From an uncultured Pseudanabaenaceae cyanobacterium (GTDB lineage Bacteria; Cyanobacteriota; Cyanobacteriia; PCC-9006; JAAUQQ01), in contig CALLPZ010000353.1 in assembly GCA_938015405.1 (NCBI GenBank), forward strand, positions 1 to 15,614: a stretch of 15,614 nucleotides of DNA. Direction: 5' to 3'. Numbering within the stretch: position 1 is the stretch's first letter; every line of letters starts with the position of its first letter. Of the stretch, positions 7,133 to 12,873 are shown in pieces. The notes under the pieces are model-generated. The model worked only from the letters and a program-made list of their open reading frames with translations. It searched no databases and was not told where the DNA came from. Position numbers and translations under genes: made by a program.

Positions 7133-7606
7133 ATGAAGATGCAGGATATTGGCCCTAAGAAAGGGTCTAAGAAGCGCGGTCGTCGCGTGGGCCGTGGTAT
7201 CGCTGCTGGCCAAGGTGCTAGCTGCGGTTTTGGCATGCGTGGTCAAAAATCTCGTTCGGGTCGTCCGACTCGTCCTGGCTTTGAAGGTGGCCAAATGCCT
7301 CTTTATCGCCGCGTTCCCAAGCTGAAGCATTTTACGGTGATTAACCCTAAGGTTTATACCGTGGTCAATGTTGGCAGGCTGGCTTCTTTGGCTGCCAATA
7401 GTGATGTGAACATGGATAGCCTTTTGGAAGCTGGCATTGTCACTTCTAATGATGGTCCCCTGAAGATTTTGGGCGATGGGGAGCTGACTGTTGCACTTAA
7501 GGTTGAGGCCGCTGCCTTTACTGCTTCTGCTAAGTCTAAAATTGAAGCAGCTGGTGGCAGCTGCACTGTTGCAGCGAGAAAGGTTGCTGCAGCCAAAGAA
7601 GCCTAG
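7133..7606 (+). CDS. rplO: 50S ribosomal protein L15
   Basis: The 157-residue product matches L15 (about 145-160). L15 is a late-assembly protein that threads a long basic arm into 23S rRNA. The N-terminal arm (GPKKGSKKRGRRVGRGIAAG, residues 6-25) and GMRGQKSRSG are typical, as is the C-terminal globular part with LKVEAAAFTASAKSKIEAAG. It lies between rpsE and secY, as in all spc operons, but with unusually long spacers on both sides (168 and 164 nt). Confidence 0.97.
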   Translation: MKMQDIGPKKGSKKRGRRVGRGIAAGQGASCGFGMRGQKSRSGRPTRPGFEGGQMPLYRRVPKLKHFTVINPKVYTVVNVGRLASLAANSDVNMDSLLEAGIVTSNDGPLKILGDGELTVALKVEAAAFTASAKSKIEAAGGSCTVAARKVAAAKEA

Positions 7607-7632
7607 GATGGCAATTCGGCTGTGATGTCCGA

Positions 7633-7640
7633 GCGATCGC
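7633..7640. repeat. HIP1 octamer GCGATCGC
   Basis: An exact copy in the rplO-secY spacer. It overlaps the 5' arm of the long hairpin there; the inner ATCGC forms the base of that stem. Confidence 0.9.
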
Positions 7641-7673
7641 TTCTGGGTCTGTTTTAGGCCCAGGAGCGATTTT
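7636..7673 (+). terminator. terminator-like hairpin between rplO and secY
   Basis: A 15-bp uninterrupted stem pairs 7636-7650 with 7656-7670 around a GTTTT loop. It contains two T-G wobbles (T7641-G7665 region and T7648-G7658) and a GC-rich core CTGGG/CCCAG. It ends in a short T-run (7670-7673). The stem is strong but the T-run is only four long, so partial termination or 3'-end protection is more likely than a full stop. It would separate the ribosomal genes from secY-adk. Confidence 0.5.
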
Positions 7674-7681
7674 GCCGCTAG

Positions 7682-7713
7682 GCGATTCCCAAGGAAGCTT
7701 GCTTCGCAATCGC
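7682..7713 (+). promoter_or_regulatory. second hairpin in the rplO-secY spacer
   Basis: GCGATT (7682-7687) pairs with AATCGC (7708-7713), and within it GAAGC (7694-7698) faces GCTTC (7701-7705) over a 2-nt turn. The right arm could instead pair with 7661-7671 (CAGGAGCGATT against AATCGC-TC-TCCTG, 11 bp with a 2-nt bulge), which would open the upstream terminator-like hairpin. Confidence 0.35.
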
Positions 7714-7770
7714 TCTCCTGCCCGCTTCCTGACCTCACATTGACGACCTGATTCATCAAGGAAATTCGTT

Positions 7771-9090
7771 ATGGTAACCAATCGTGGCAAATCACCCACG
7801 GCGCAAGAGACGTTCCTGCAAATGGCCCAGGCCGCTGGCCTGCGGGGCCGGGTTTTGGTGACGATTGGTTTACTCTTGCTCGTGCGCGTAGGAATTGCAA
7901 TTCCTCTGCCTGGCATTGATCGTTTGCGATTTTCCCAGGCTTTGAGCAGCAACTCTAGCTTGGGCGGTGTCCTGGGCTTTCTTGATATTTTTACGGGTGG
8001 TGGCTTATCTGCTTTAGGCGTCTTTGCCTTGGGTATTTTGCCCTTCATCAACGCCTCGATCATCATTCAGCTATTAACAGCTGCTCTGCCATCCCTTGAA
8101 GATCTGCAGAAAAATGAAGGGGAAGCAGGTCGAAGGAAAATTTCCCAGGTGACTCGATACATTGCTTTGGTCTGGTCCATTCTTCAGGGCTCCGCCATTG
8201 CTATTTGGGTTAATACCTACGCCTACAACCCTGGGCCATTATTCATTATTCAAACCGTCATTGCCCTGTCCGCAGGCTCCATGTTTGTCATGTGGCTGGG
8301 TGAATTGATTACTGAGAAGGGCATTGGTAACGGTGCTTCGCTGCTGATTTTCGTCAACATCGTTGCGACCCTCCCCATGTCCTTGGGGAATACGATTGAG
8401 CTGGCTCAGAATGATCAGAATGCCGTTGGCGGAATCATCATCCTGGCCTTGGTCTTCCTCTTAACGATTGTGGGTATCGTCTTCATTCAAGAGGGCACCA
8501 GAAAAATTCCTATCGTTTCTGCCAGGCGCCAAGTGGGTCGTCGTTCCTATGCAGAGAAGAGTAGCTATCTGCCCCTGCGTCTTAACCAAGGCGGGGTGAT
8601 GCCGATTATTTTTGCATCGACCGTTTTGATTCTGCCTGCCTACGCTGCTCAGGTTTTCAGTGAAAACGAGTTTGTTGTTCGCTTTGTCGGATACCTGCAG
8701 CCCAATGGACCAACTCCCTGGGCTTATGCCTTGTTCTACCTGACCTTGATTTTGTTCTTCAGCTATTTCTACGCCTCGTTGATTATTAACCCAATCGACT
8801 TGTCCCAGAACTTGAAGAAGATGGGCTCTAGTATTCCCGGTATTCGTCCGGGTCGGGCAACCAGCGAGTACATCGGCAAGGTTCTCAATCGTTTGACCCT
8901 TCTTGGCGCTTTATTCTTGGGATTTGTGGCGATTGTACCTACGGCGGTTGAAGGCGCAACTCGTGTACAGACCTTCCAAGGTTTTGGTGCGACGTCGCTG
9001 TTGATTTTGGTGGGTGTTGCGATTGACACCTCTCGTCAGGTTCAGACCTATGTCATCTCCCAGCGTTATGAAGGCATGGTCAAAAAGTAG
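7771..9090 (+). CDS. secY: protein translocase subunit SecY
   Basis: The 439-residue product is the central pore of the Sec export channel. Ten membrane spans can be followed, the first at about residues 28-46 (VLVTIGLLLLVRVGIAIPL). The second half of TM2 carries GVFALGILPFINASIIIQLL (83-102). The cytoplasmic loop KNEGEAGRRKISQVTRY (114-130) and the region PLRLNQGGVMPIIFAS (268-283) are the family signatures. The C-terminal cytoplasmic loop with PGIRPGRAT (356-364), where SecA and ribosomes dock, is intact. In cyanobacteria SecY serves both plasma and thylakoid membranes (established for this group). The ATG follows AAGGAA. Confidence 0.98.
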   Translation: MVTNRGKSPTAQETFLQMAQAAGLRGRVLVTIGLLLLVRVGIAIPLPGIDRLRFSQALSSNSSLGGVLGFLDIFTGGGLSALGVFALGILPFINASIIIQLLTAALPSLEDLQKNEGEAGRRKISQVTRYIALVWSILQGSAIAIWVNTYAYNPGPLFIIQTVIALSAGSMFVMWLGELITEKGIGNGASLLIFVNIVATLPMSLGNTIELAQNDQNAVGGIIILALVFLLTIVGIVFIQEGTRKIPIVSARRQVGRRSYAEKSSYLPLRLNQGGVMPIIFASTVLILPAYAAQVFSENEFVVRFVGYLQPNGPTPWAYALFYLTLILFFSYFYASLIINPIDLSQNLKKMGSSIPGIRPGRATSEYIGKVLNRLTLLGALFLGFVAIVPTAVEGATRVQTFQGFGATSLLILVGVAIDTSRQVQTYVISQRYEGMVKK

Positions 9091-9199
9091 TTACTGCACT
9101 GACTATTCGTTTCTGTCTAGGTCTGCCGATTCGCTACGGTTGGTTTGAGGCAGTTCTCCAAAGGGTCACCCCCTATCGTTGAAATCTCAAGGTGAAGTT

Positions 9200-9751
9200 G
9201 TGAAGCGTTTAATCTTTCTTGGTCCTCCCGGTGCTGGCAAAGGTACTCAAGCCGTCAAGCTTGCAGAAGGTGCTGCGATCGCCCATATCTCCACCGGCGA
9301 TATTCTCCGTGCAGCGGTGGCTGCCCAAACTCCCCTGGGTAAACAGGCTGATGATTATATGTCTCGCGGGGACCTTGTTCCCGATGAGCTGGTCCTTGGT
9401 CTTGTCAAAGAGCGCTTGGGTGAGGCTGATGCCCAGAACGGCTGGATTCTAGATGGTTTCCCTCGTAATGCCGCCCAAGCCGGAGCACTGGATGAGTTGC
9501 TGGCTAGCATTAACCAATCCTCAGATCGCACGGTCAATTTTGAAGTGCCTGATGATGTTCTGGTTGAGCGGCTGCTCCAGCGTGGCAGGAAAGATGACAC
9601 CGAGGAAGTCATTCGCCATCGCTTAGGAGTCTATCGAGAGCAAACGGCTCCTTTGATCGCTTTCTATGAATCACGCGGCAAGCTGGCTTCCATTGATGGC
9701 AATACGAATGTTGATCAAGTAGCAGCTTCTTTGAAAGCTCTATTGAACTAA
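9200..9751 (+). CDS. adk: adenylate kinase (short form)
   Basis: It converts ATP + AMP to 2 ADP. The P-loop GPPGAGKGT is at residues 8-16, the AMP-binding region STGDILRAA follows, and the DGFPRN motif is at about 83-88. The lid is the short type: only RGRKDD links the two arginine motifs, and there is no Cys4 zinc lid, giving 183 residues against about 214 for long forms. I chose the GTG at 9200 because it gives MKRLIFLGPPGAGKG and is preceded by AAGGTGA at good spacing. An in-frame TTG at 9179 would add seven residues. It lies between secY and infA, the usual spc/alpha junction. Confidence 0.95.
   Translation: MKRLIFLGPPGAGKGTQAVKLAEGAAIAHISTGDILRAAVAAQTPLGKQADDYMSRGDLVPDELVLGLVKERLGEADAQNGWILDGFPRNAAQAGALDELLASINQSSDRTVNFEVPDDVLVERLLQRGRKDDTEEVIRHRLGVYREQTAPLIAFYESRGKLASIDGNTNVDQVAASLKALLN
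9275..9282. repeat. HIP1 octamer GCGATCGC
   Basis: An exact copy in adk, in the codons for Ala-Ala-Ile-Ala just before the AMP-binding segment. Confidence 0.9.
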
Positions 9752-9757
9752 AATTCT

Positions 9758-9775
9758 CGGCCCTACCTGGGGCCG
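9758..9775 (+). promoter_or_regulatory. 6-bp GC-rich hairpin after adk
   Basis: CGGCCC (9758-9763) pairs perfectly with GGGCCG (9770-9775) over a 6-nt loop, 6 nt after the adk stop. Only TT follows, so it is not a classical terminator. Protection of the upstream 3' end is possible. Confidence 0.35.
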
Positions 9776-9865
9776 TTAGCCGCTCCCTGATGTTTCTGTC
9801 TCGACAACAGAACAGAGGGCCTCACAGTTTCGAGCTTTACCCTGAGTTTTAGGAGTTTAATTAGT

Positions 9866-10090
9866 TTGTCTAAACAAGACCTTATTGAAATGGAAGGGAC
9901 TGTAACCGAGTCTCTTCCCAATGCTATGTTCCGGGTTGATCTGGACAATGGCTTTAACGTTCTTGCCCATATTTCTGGCAAGATTCGCCGGAATTACATC
10001 AAGATTCTGCCGGGGGATCGGGTCAAGGTTGAGCTCACGCCCTATGACCTGAGCAAGGGCCGCATCACTTACCGCTTGCGTAAGCGGTAA
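9866..10090 (+). CDS. infA: translation initiation factor IF-1
   Basis: The 74-residue product is a single S1-like OB fold, close to the 72 of E. coli IF-1. IF-1 blocks the A site during initiation and assists IF-2 and IF-3. The start is TTG at 9866: it gives MSKQDLIEMEGTV and is preceded by TTAGGAG with about 10 nt spacing. The only in-frame ATG lies inside the first strand. NVLAHISGKIRRNYI and GDRVKVELTPYDLSKGRI are the signatures. The last codons (ITYRLRKR-stop) lie in a perfect 16-bp inverted repeat, so the reverse strand spells the same eight residues and stop. Confidence 0.96.
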   Translation: MSKQDLIEMEGTVTESLPNAMFRVDLDNGFNVLAHISGKIRRNYIKILPGDRVKVELTPYDLSKGRITYRLRKR

Positions 10091-10097
10091 GTGATGC
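10062..10097 (+). repeat. perfect 16-bp inverted repeat spanning the infA stop codon
   Basis: Bases 10062-10077 are exactly complementary to 10082-10097 around the 4-nt loop GCGT. The arm reads GCATCACTTACCGCTT, and the infA TAA (10088-10090) lies in the right arm. This is the longest perfect inverted repeat I found in the window. No T-run follows directly; the next hairpin begins one base later. The arms would form a very stable mRNA 3' hairpin. Confidence 0.85.
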
Positions 10098-10098
10098 T

Positions 10099-10122
10099 GT
10101 TGCCTGATTTAAGGCAACTTTT
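10099..10122 (+). terminator. possible weak intrinsic terminator after infA
   Basis: GTTGCCT (10099-10105) pairs perfectly with AGGCAAC (10112-10118) over a GATTTA loop and is followed by TTTT (10119-10122). The stem is short and the T-run only four long, so termination would be partial. It follows the 16-bp hairpin by one base. Confidence 0.45.
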
Positions 10123-10125
10123 CCC

Positions 10126-10153
10126 ACCGTTAGCATCGCCAGCAGCTAACGGT
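10126..10153 (+). promoter_or_regulatory. 9-bp hairpin between infA and rpmJ
   Basis: ACCGTTAGC (10126-10134) pairs perfectly with GCTAACGGT (10145-10153) over a 10-nt loop. It is the third hairpin in the infA-rpmJ spacer and lies just upstream of the promoter-like TATAAT. Confidence 0.5.
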
Positions 10154-10155
10154 TT

Positions 10156-10179
10156 CAGGAAACCATTTTCCTGTATAAT
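10156..10179 (+). promoter_or_regulatory. candidate rpmJ promoter: TATAAT box abutting a 7-bp inverted repeat
   Basis: TATAAT (10174-10179) is a perfect -10 hexamer 33 nt before the rpmJ ATG. The inverted repeat CAGGAAA (10156-10162)/TTTCCTG (10167-10173) occupies what would be the -35/-10 spacer. No good -35 is seen; GGTTTC or GTTTCA at 10151-10157 are poor matches. It may be an activator-dependent promoter with an operator-like dyad, or only a hairpin with a chance TATAAT. Confidence 0.45.
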
Positions 10180-10212
10180 TGCTGGTTTGTAGATTGGCCT
10201 TATGGTGTCGGC

Positions 10213-10329
10213 ATGAAAGTTAGAGCGTCTGTTAAACCAATGTGCGACAAATGCCGTGTAATCCGCCGTCGTGGCCGGATAATGGTGATTTGTTCGGTTA
10301 ACCCAAAACATAAGCAGCGTCAGGGATAA
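10213..10329 (+). CDS. rpmJ: 50S ribosomal protein L36
   Basis: The 38-residue product reads MKVRASVKPMCDKCRVIRR and ends NPKHKQRQG, the complete L36 family. The zinc-binding set is present: Cys11, Cys14, Cys27 and His33. This makes it the zinc-containing (C+) form, unlike L31 in the same window. L36 stabilises the large subunit near the GTPase-associated region. It sits between infA and rpsM, as in most bacteria. The ribosome-binding site is weak. A four-codon frame (ATG at 10202) ends at a TGA that overlaps this start (ATGA). Confidence 0.96.
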   Translation: MKVRASVKPMCDKCRVIRRRGRIMVICSVNPKHKQRQG

Positions 10330-10355
10330 GTCTCGGCTTCTGGGCGGCAAATTGG

Positions 10356-10372
10356 GGCCATACGCAATGGCC
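10356..10372 (+). promoter_or_regulatory. 6-bp hairpin between rpmJ and rpsM
   Basis: GGCCAT (10356-10361) pairs perfectly with ATGGCC (10367-10372) over ACGCA. There is no T-run. In E. coli the leader before rpsM is a pseudoknot bound by S4, but I see no resemblance to it here. The same spacer repeats GAGTTCAT twice (about 10387 and 10402). Confidence 0.3.
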
Positions 10373-10433
10373 ACAAAGAATTGACTGAGTTCATTGGATA
10401 CGAGTTCATCGAGAACGATAGGGAGTAAAGAGC

Positions 10434-10817
10434 GTGGCTCGAATTGCTGGAATTGATTTGCCGCGGGAGAAGCGGGTTGAAGTAGGTCTTACCTATGTCT
10501 ATGGCATTGGTCCTACCCGTGCCAGACAAATCCTGGAAAAAACTGGGGTAAACCCTGACACCCGCGTTCGCGATTTGGCGGATTCGGATGTTGCTAAGCT
10601 GCGGGAAGCCGTTGTGGATGGCGACTATCAGGTTGAGGGTGACCTACGCCGTTGGGAAGCCATGAATATCAAGCGTCTGATGGACATTGGTAGCTACCGT
10701 GGCCGTCGTCATCGCGCTGGTTTGCCCGTCCGTGGTCAGCGTACCCAGACCAACGCTCGCACCCGTCGTGGTGGTAAACGCACCATTGCTGGCAAGAAGA
10801 AGGCGCCTAAGAAGTAA
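10434..10817 (+). CDS. rpsM: 30S ribosomal protein S13
   Basis: The 127-residue product matches S13 (about 118-127). S13 is in the head, binds S19, contacts P-site tRNA and forms the B1 bridges to the large subunit. It begins MARIAGIDLPREKRVEVGL, has the helix-hairpin-helix GIGPTRARQIL (about residues 25-35) and ends with RGQRTQTNARTRRG and a lysine-rich tail. The start is GTG, preceded by GGGAG. It opens the alpha-type block. Confidence 0.98.
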   Translation: MARIAGIDLPREKRVEVGLTYVYGIGPTRARQILEKTGVNPDTRVRDLADSDVAKLREAVVDGDYQVEGDLRRWEAMNIKRLMDIGSYRGRRHRAGLPVRGQRTQTNARTRRGGKRTIAGKKKAPKK

Positions 10818-10894
10818 ATCACTCTTGGTGCTTAGCTCCAGTCTTCACGGTGGTTGTTCAAGGCAGCGGCATTGTGAGTGGCTCATTGCAGGGG

Positions 10895-10930
10895 CTAAAC
10901 AAAAATTGTTTCATTCGTTTGTTTAGGAAA
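10895..10930 (+). promoter_or_regulatory. hairpin covering the rpsK ribosome-binding site
   Basis: CTAAACAAA (10895-10903) is exactly complementary to TTTGTTTAG (10918-10926), 9 bp with a 14-nt loop. The right arm contains the first bases of AGGAAA (10925-10930), the only Shine-Dalgarno candidate for rpsK. A competing 6-bp hairpin, AAACAA (10897-10902)/TTGTTT (10906-10911), uses the left arm and would free that site. The two folds exclude each other. Confidence 0.45.
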
Positions 10931-10934
10931 ACAT

Positions 10935-11327
10935 ATGGCTCGGCCAACAAAGAGATCCGGCGGAAAGAAAAACAAGCGCAATGTCCCCAATGGCGTTGCT
11001 CATATCCGCTCTACCTTCAACAACACCATTGTTTCGATCACTGACCCTACCGGCGAGGTGATTTCTTGGGCCTCTGCAGGTTCCAGTGGTTTCAAAGGTG
11101 CTAAGAAGGGAACCCCCTTCGCTGCTCAGACCGCTGCCGAAGGTGCGGGTCGTAAGGCTATGGACCAGGGCATGCGCCAGGTAGAAGTGATGGTGAGCGG
11201 TCCTGGTGCGGGTCGTGAAACCGCGATTCGCGCTCTCCAGGGTGCTGGTTTGGAGATTACCCTCATTCGTGATGTAACTCCCATTCCTCACAATGGCTGC
11301 CGTCCTCCTAAGCGCCGCCGCGTTTAA
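10935..11327 (+). CDS. rpsK: 30S ribosomal protein S11
   Basis: The 130-residue product has the family length. S11 lies on the platform and helps form the E site and the Shine-Dalgarno helix channel. The N-terminal basic stretch (RPTKRSGGKKNKRN), HIRSTFNNTIVSITD (about residues 23-37) and the C-terminal signature LIRDVTPIPHNGCRPPKRRR are intact. rpsD (S4), which follows in E. coli, is absent; rpoA comes next after a 132-nt spacer. Confidence 0.98.
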   Translation: MARPTKRSGGKKNKRNVPNGVAHIRSTFNNTIVSITDPTGEVISWASAGSSGFKGAKKGTPFAAQTAAEGAGRKAMDQGMRQVEVMVSGPGAGRETAIRALQGAGLEITLIRDVTPIPHNGCRPPKRRRV

Positions 11328-11335
11328 GGTTTGAC

Positions 11336-11421
11336 CCCAGATTTTCGTCTGGGCAGGGATGCAGCGCGATTCGAAAAAGTAGATGCAGTTCAGCCATGGC
11401 CGAGCGCTAATTGACTTAGCG
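11336..11421 (+). promoter_or_regulatory. two hairpins in the rpsK-rpoA spacer
   Basis: CCCAGA (11336-11341) pairs with TCTGGG (11348-11353) over TTTTCG. CGCTAA (11405-11410) pairs with TTAGCG (11416-11421) over TTGAC. Both are 6-bp perfect stems and neither is followed by a T-run. This spacer sits where rpsD is found in E. coli. A promoter is not evident. Confidence 0.35.
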
Positions 11422-11459
11422 ATAGTGGTCTTGGTGGATTAGACAGGAAGGTGAGCTTA

Positions 11460-12395
11460 GTGGCATTTCAAGTTGAATGCGTAGATACAACGGTCGCAAA
11501 GGATCAGAGTCAATATGGCAAGTTTGTCATTGATGCTCTGGATCGCGGCCAAGGAACCACGGTGGGCAATGCCCTACGCCGTACTTTGTTGGCAAACTTA
11601 GGTGGTACAGCAGTTACGGCTGTTCGTATCGCTGGGGTGAGTCATGAATTTGCCACTATTCCCGGTGTTCGGGAAGATGTGCTCGATATTCTGCTCAATG
11701 TGAAGCAGATTGTTCTAAATTCCACCATTGATCAGCCTCAGATTGGGCGATTGCATGTTCAAGGGCCTGCGATGGTGACAGCCGGTCACATCGATATCAG
11801 TCCTGAAGTTGAAATCGTTAACCCTAACCAATACATCGCCACCATCGCTGCCGGAACTAATCTGGAGATGGAGTTTAAGGTCGAACGAGGTAAGGGCTAT
11901 CGCACCTTCGAGCGTGGGCGCGAAGATGTTACGGCTATGGATTTCCTTCAGATTGATGCGGTCTTTATGCCGGTGCATAAGGTCAATTACACCGTTGAAG
12001 CAACCCTGTCTGCTGAGAATGACGATACGGATCGTGTTTCTTTGGAGATCTGGACTAACGGTAGTTTGACTCCTCAGGAGGCACTGAGCGAAGCTTCCAA
12101 TAAGTTGGTTGAGCTGTTCAATCCCCTCCGGGAAATCAACTTTGAAGCCCCTGGTGAAGAAGAACCCCAGGAGCGTCCTGAAAGCCAGGTCCCCATCGAG
12201 GAACTGCAGCTTTCGGTTCGTGCTTACAACTGTCTCAAACGTGCTCAGATCAACACTGTGGCTGACCTGCTGGACTACAGCCAGGAAGACCTGCTGGAGA
12301 TCAAGAACTTTGGTCAGAAATCAGCCGAAGAGGTTGTTGAGGCTCTGCAGCAGCGATTGGGCATCACCTTGCCTCAGTCAAAGCACAATGGCTAG
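11460..12395 (+). CDS. rpoA: DNA-directed RNA polymerase subunit alpha
   Basis: The 311-residue product (314 if the GTG at 11451 is used) scaffolds RNA polymerase assembly and binds promoter UP elements. I chose the GTG at 11460 because AAGGTGA lies five bases upstream and MAFQVECVD matches the family start; that same Shine-Dalgarno overlaps the alternative start. The N-terminal dimerisation domain (about 1-230) contains RRTLLANLGG and REDVLDILLNVKQIV. A linker rich in Glu and Pro follows. The C-terminal domain has QLSVRAYNCLKRAQI, with the UP-element arginine and asparagine conserved, then LLEIKNFGQKSAEEV. Confidence 0.97.
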   Translation: MAFQVECVDTTVAKDQSQYGKFVIDALDRGQGTTVGNALRRTLLANLGGTAVTAVRIAGVSHEFATIPGVREDVLDILLNVKQIVLNSTIDQPQIGRLHVQGPAMVTAGHIDISPEVEIVNPNQYIATIAAGTNLEMEFKVERGKGYRTFERGREDVTAMDFLQIDAVFMPVHKVNYTVEATLSAENDDTDRVSLEIWTNGSLTPQEALSEASNKLVELFNPLREINFEAPGEEEPQERPESQVPIEELQLSVRAYNCLKRAQINTVADLLDYSQEDLLEIKNFGQKSAEEVVEALQQRLGITLPQSKHNG

Positions 12396-12414
12396 GCCCC
12401 CGAGCTTTCTGATG

Positions 12415-12444
12415 GACCGTAGCTGTTATTCAAACAGTTCGGTC
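12415..12444 (+). promoter_or_regulatory. two-tier hairpin between rpoA and rplQ
   Basis: GACCG (12415-12419) pairs with CGGTC (12440-12444), and above a small TAG/TT internal loop CTGTT (12423-12427) pairs with AACAG (12433-12437). The loop is ATTCA. No T-run follows. It lies 19 nt after the rpoA stop and could be a processing or stability element. Confidence 0.4.
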
Positions 12445-12496
12445 TGTCGCCACTCATAATCTTTTATCGCGAACTCTAGGGAAGAGGATTTTAACT

Positions 12497-12847
12497 ATGC
12501 GACATCGTTGTAGAACCCCCAAATTGGGGCGTCCCGCTGACCAACGCAAAGCTATGCTTCGTGCCTTGACCACGAACCTGCTGCGTGAAGGTCAGGTCAC
12601 AACCACTAAGGCGCGTGCTAAGGCACTGCGCACTGAGGTTGAGCACATCATTACCTTGGCTAAGGACGGTAGCTTGTCTGCTCGTCGCCATGCTTTGGGA
12701 TATGTCTATGACAAGCAACTGGTGCATGCCATTTTTGCTTCTGCTCCTGAGCGTTACGGCGATCGCCAAGGCGGATACACCCGCATTCTGCGCACCGTGC
12801 GTCGTCGTGGCGACAACTCTGAGATGGCCATCATTGAGTTGGTTTAG
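12497..12847 (+). CDS. rplQ: 50S ribosomal protein L17
   Basis: The 116-residue product matches bacterial L17 (about 116-127). L17 lies at the rim of the peptide exit tunnel. It begins MRHRCRTPKLGRPADQRKAM, the conserved signature, and ends VRRRGDNSEMAIIELV. It follows rpoA, as in all bacteria with an alpha operon. AGAGG precedes the ATG. Confidence 0.98.
   Translation: MRHRCRTPKLGRPADQRKAMLRALTTNLLREGQVTTTKARAKALRTEVEHIITLAKDGSLSARRHALGYVYDKQLVHAIFASAPERYGDRQGGYTRILRTVRRRGDNSEMAIIELV
12759..12766. repeat. HIP1 octamer GCGATCGC
   Basis: An exact copy near the 3' end of rplQ, in the codons for Gly-Asp-Arg. Confidence 0.9.
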
Positions 12848-12873
12848 CACCTAGCTCATCGCTAACCGCTCAG

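Noticed and set aside
7636..7720. Classical terminator/antiterminator riboswitch before secY
   Set aside because: The alternative partner lies downstream of the hairpin and would be made too late to prevent termination; no ligand-binding domain is visible upstream.
7740..7768. TTGACG as a -35 box for secY
   Set aside because: No -10-like hexamer is found 16-18 nt downstream, and the ribosome-binding site and start follow at once.
9179..9199. Upstream TTG start for adk
   Set aside because: It would place the good Shine-Dalgarno (AAGGTGA) inside the gene and add seven residues not typical of the family.
11411..11442. TTGACT as a -35 box for rpoA
   Set aside because: It is the loop of a perfect 6-bp hairpin, and the best -10 candidate (GATTAG) is poor.
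12455..12460. CATAAT as a -10 box for rplQ
   Set aside because: It matches five of six positions, but no -35 is found at suitable spacing and no extended -10 is present. Chance is likely.
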